A stretch of DNA of 6,301 nt from Nitrososphaerota archaeon. Its GTDB lineage: Archaea; Thermoproteota; Nitrososphaeria; Nitrososphaerales; Nitrosopumilaceae. Position 1 is the first letter of the stretch. Each line of letters begins with the position of its first letter. The translations under genes were made by a program, and so were the position numbers. Below are positions 5,741-6,301 of this stretch, piece after piece. The notes beneath the pieces were generated by a model. The model was not told where the DNA came from. It saw nothing but the letters and a program-made list of their open reading frames with translations, and made no database searches. Where the stretch lies: NCBI GenBank assembly GCA_028867395.1, contig JAGWGO010000094.1, forward strand, positions 1 to 6,301, read 5' to 3'.

Positions 5741-5750
5741 CCTTAAAATA
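5741..5750 (+). promoter_or_regulatory. TATA-like box for the zinc-finger gene
   Basis: CCTTAAAATA is centred about 23 nt before the ATG at 5768 (32 nt before the in-frame ATG at 5777). There is no Shine-Dalgarno between, so a leaderless transcript is likely. Confidence 0.45.
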
Positions 5751-5767
5751 GAAAAAATCCTCATTTT

Positions 5768-5932
5768 ATGTTGCAAATGGCTGGATTTGAGAAGGACTGC
5801 CCAATATGCAAGAAAAAATTCACTAGTCTTTTAGAGTATACCACTCATCTTGGAAAAGACCACCGAGACATTCCAACCGACCGCATATTGAATATGGGTA
5901 AAGAAGAAAAATTTAGCATGGCTGACAGGTAG
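5768..5932 (+). CDS. Small C2H2 zinc-finger protein
   Basis: This is a 54-aa gene, easily missed by length cut-offs. It holds one zinc-finger-like unit, Cys11-x2-Cys14-x12-His27-x4-His32, with hydrophobic Phe18 and Leu21/22 in between as in classical C2H2 fingers (CPICKKKFTSLLEYTTHLGK and following). The remainder is a charged tail (IPTDRILNMGKEEKF). Very small single-finger proteins are common in Nitrososphaerota; they may bind nucleic acid or protein partners, but no function is established here. The start is the ATG at 5768, with a TATA-like box about 23 nt upstream; ATG 5777 (MAGFEKD) is an alternative that keeps the finger whole. It lies 46 nt after amt with its own promoter, and its stop is only 12 nt from the stop of the convergent gene. 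Confidence 0.75.
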   Translation: MLQMAGFEKDCPICKKKFTSLLEYTTHLGKDHRDIPTDRILNMGKEEKFSMADR

Positions 5933-5944
5933 GCATGACAAACT

Positions 5945-6232
5945 CTACACGGTTATCTTACCTATGAATTCCTCAATTGGGTGATCGTTTCTGAAATCTG
6001 TGAGAAACTCTTCGATGGACTTGACAACCTCTAGATGAGAGTTACCAAAGACCTCCTTTAAGATCTCACTTAGGTATTGGGGATGATCATACGCATCCAT
6101 TATGGCGCAGTGGTATTTTTCAGAAAATAACTTTTCAACTTTATCAAAAACTGGCCTGCCCATCTGCAAGAGAGTCTTCTCTATTGATAATCCTACCAGT
6201 ATCTTTTCCACCCGTTTGCGATTTGCGTCCAT
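5945..6232 (-). CDS. Small helical protein, NitrOD5-like (unknown function)
   Basis: This gene encodes 95 aa when started at the ATG at 6232-6230 (MDANRKRVEKIL). The start is favoured by a TATA-like box at 6251-6260 and by the low-complexity look of the upstream residues. Alternatives are ATG 6274, preceded by AAAGGAG at a proper distance, or a start beyond the window, since the frame stays open to the right edge. The body is almost wholly helical: helix GLSIEKTLLQMG (14-25), a second helix VFDKVEKLFSEKY (28-40), a loop with YDHPQYLSEILKEVFG (48-63), then EVVKSIEEFLTDF (68-80). A repeating-helix unit like this, with a final LKEVFG and EEFL, recalls the small NitrOD5 output domains found in ammonia-oxidising archaea; this is recognition by pattern only. 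No cysteine pair, signal or membrane segment is seen. It is convergent with the zinc-finger gene. Confidence 0.7.
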   Translation of the reverse strand: MDANRKRVEKILVGLSIEKTLLQMGRPVFDKVEKLFSEKYHCAIMDAYDHPQYLSEILKEVFGNSHLEVVKSIEEFLTDFRNDHPIEEFIGKITV

Positions 6233-6250
6233 ACTCTTGGTATCTTGGCT

Positions 6251-6260
6251 GAATACTAAA
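6251..6260 (-). promoter_or_regulatory. TATA-like box for the small helical protein gene
   Basis: On the - strand TTTAGTATTC is centred about 24-26 nt before the ATG at 6232-6230, the spacing expected for a leaderless transcript. It would fall inside the coding region if the ATG at 6274 were used. Confidence 0.35.
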
Positions 6261-6301
6261 GAACAATGGAACATCGATGCTCCTTTTGATTCCAAATTGG
6301 A

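Noticed and set aside
4908..5776. Long antisense ORFs opposite amt (169 aa and 131 aa)
   Set aside because: They are mirror frames of a strongly conserved membrane protein gene; compositions are proline/serine- or leucine-rich with no domain pattern.
1..6301. CRISPR array, insertion sequence, tRNA or rRNA genes
   Set aside because: No regularly spaced repeats, transposase motifs, terminal inverted repeats or tRNA-like cloverleaf with a T-loop were seen on either strand.

Overview
The window looks like a piece of an ammonia-oxidising archaeal chromosome (Nitrososphaerota, formerly Thaumarchaeota; most likely the Nitrosopumilales, group I.1a). The reasons are moderate-to-low GC judged by eye, an Amt-type ammonium transporter, a small single C2H2 zinc-finger protein, a roadblock/profilin-like small protein, a ribbon-helix-helix (RHH) protein with an archaeal-looking C-terminal part, and mostly leaderless genes with an AT-rich TATA-like box 22-30 nt before the start codon. 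This assignment is inference from gene content; no marker gene is present.

Left part (1-3641), intact and all on +: the C-terminal ~95% of a semialdehyde dehydrogenase of the YneI/Sad type; a 133-aa roadblock-like protein; a 184-aa RHH DNA-binding protein; and, 14 nt after it with its own Shine-Dalgarno, a 387-aa malic enzyme. The last two are probably one transcript. The promoters of the roadblock-like gene and of the RHH gene both carry a GTGCAC palindrome about 22 bp upstream of the TATA-like box. In the first case it is embedded in a larger symmetric array of three GTGCA-type sites spaced exactly 10 bp apart.

Middle part (3642-4471), about 830 bp that look like non-coding DNA but hold two decayed genes whose 5' ends face each other. 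One is a frameshifted, truncated SAM-dependent methyltransferase on the - strand (motif I is readable). The other is the C-terminal half of a nitroreductase on the + strand, with an in-frame amber codon and two frameshifts.

Right part (4472-6301): an ammonium transporter (amt) that is complete over 416 residues only if one base is gained, or the ribosome slips -1, in a run of eight A at 4573-4580. A caller that ignores this starts at 4597 and loses the first transmembrane helix. Then come a 54-aa C2H2 zinc-finger gene (leaderless) and, convergent with only 12 nt between the stop codons, a small helical protein gene on the - strand resembling the NitrOD5-like output domain.

The metabolic genes fit an autotrophic ammonia oxidiser: ammonium uptake, semialdehyde chemistry (the 3-hydroxypropionate/4-hydroxybutyrate cycle has such intermediates) and a malate/pyruvate branch point. 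The most interesting items are the slippery-site frameshift in amt, the two unannotated pseudogenes beside it, and the shared GTGCAC operator-like motif next to an RHH regulator gene.
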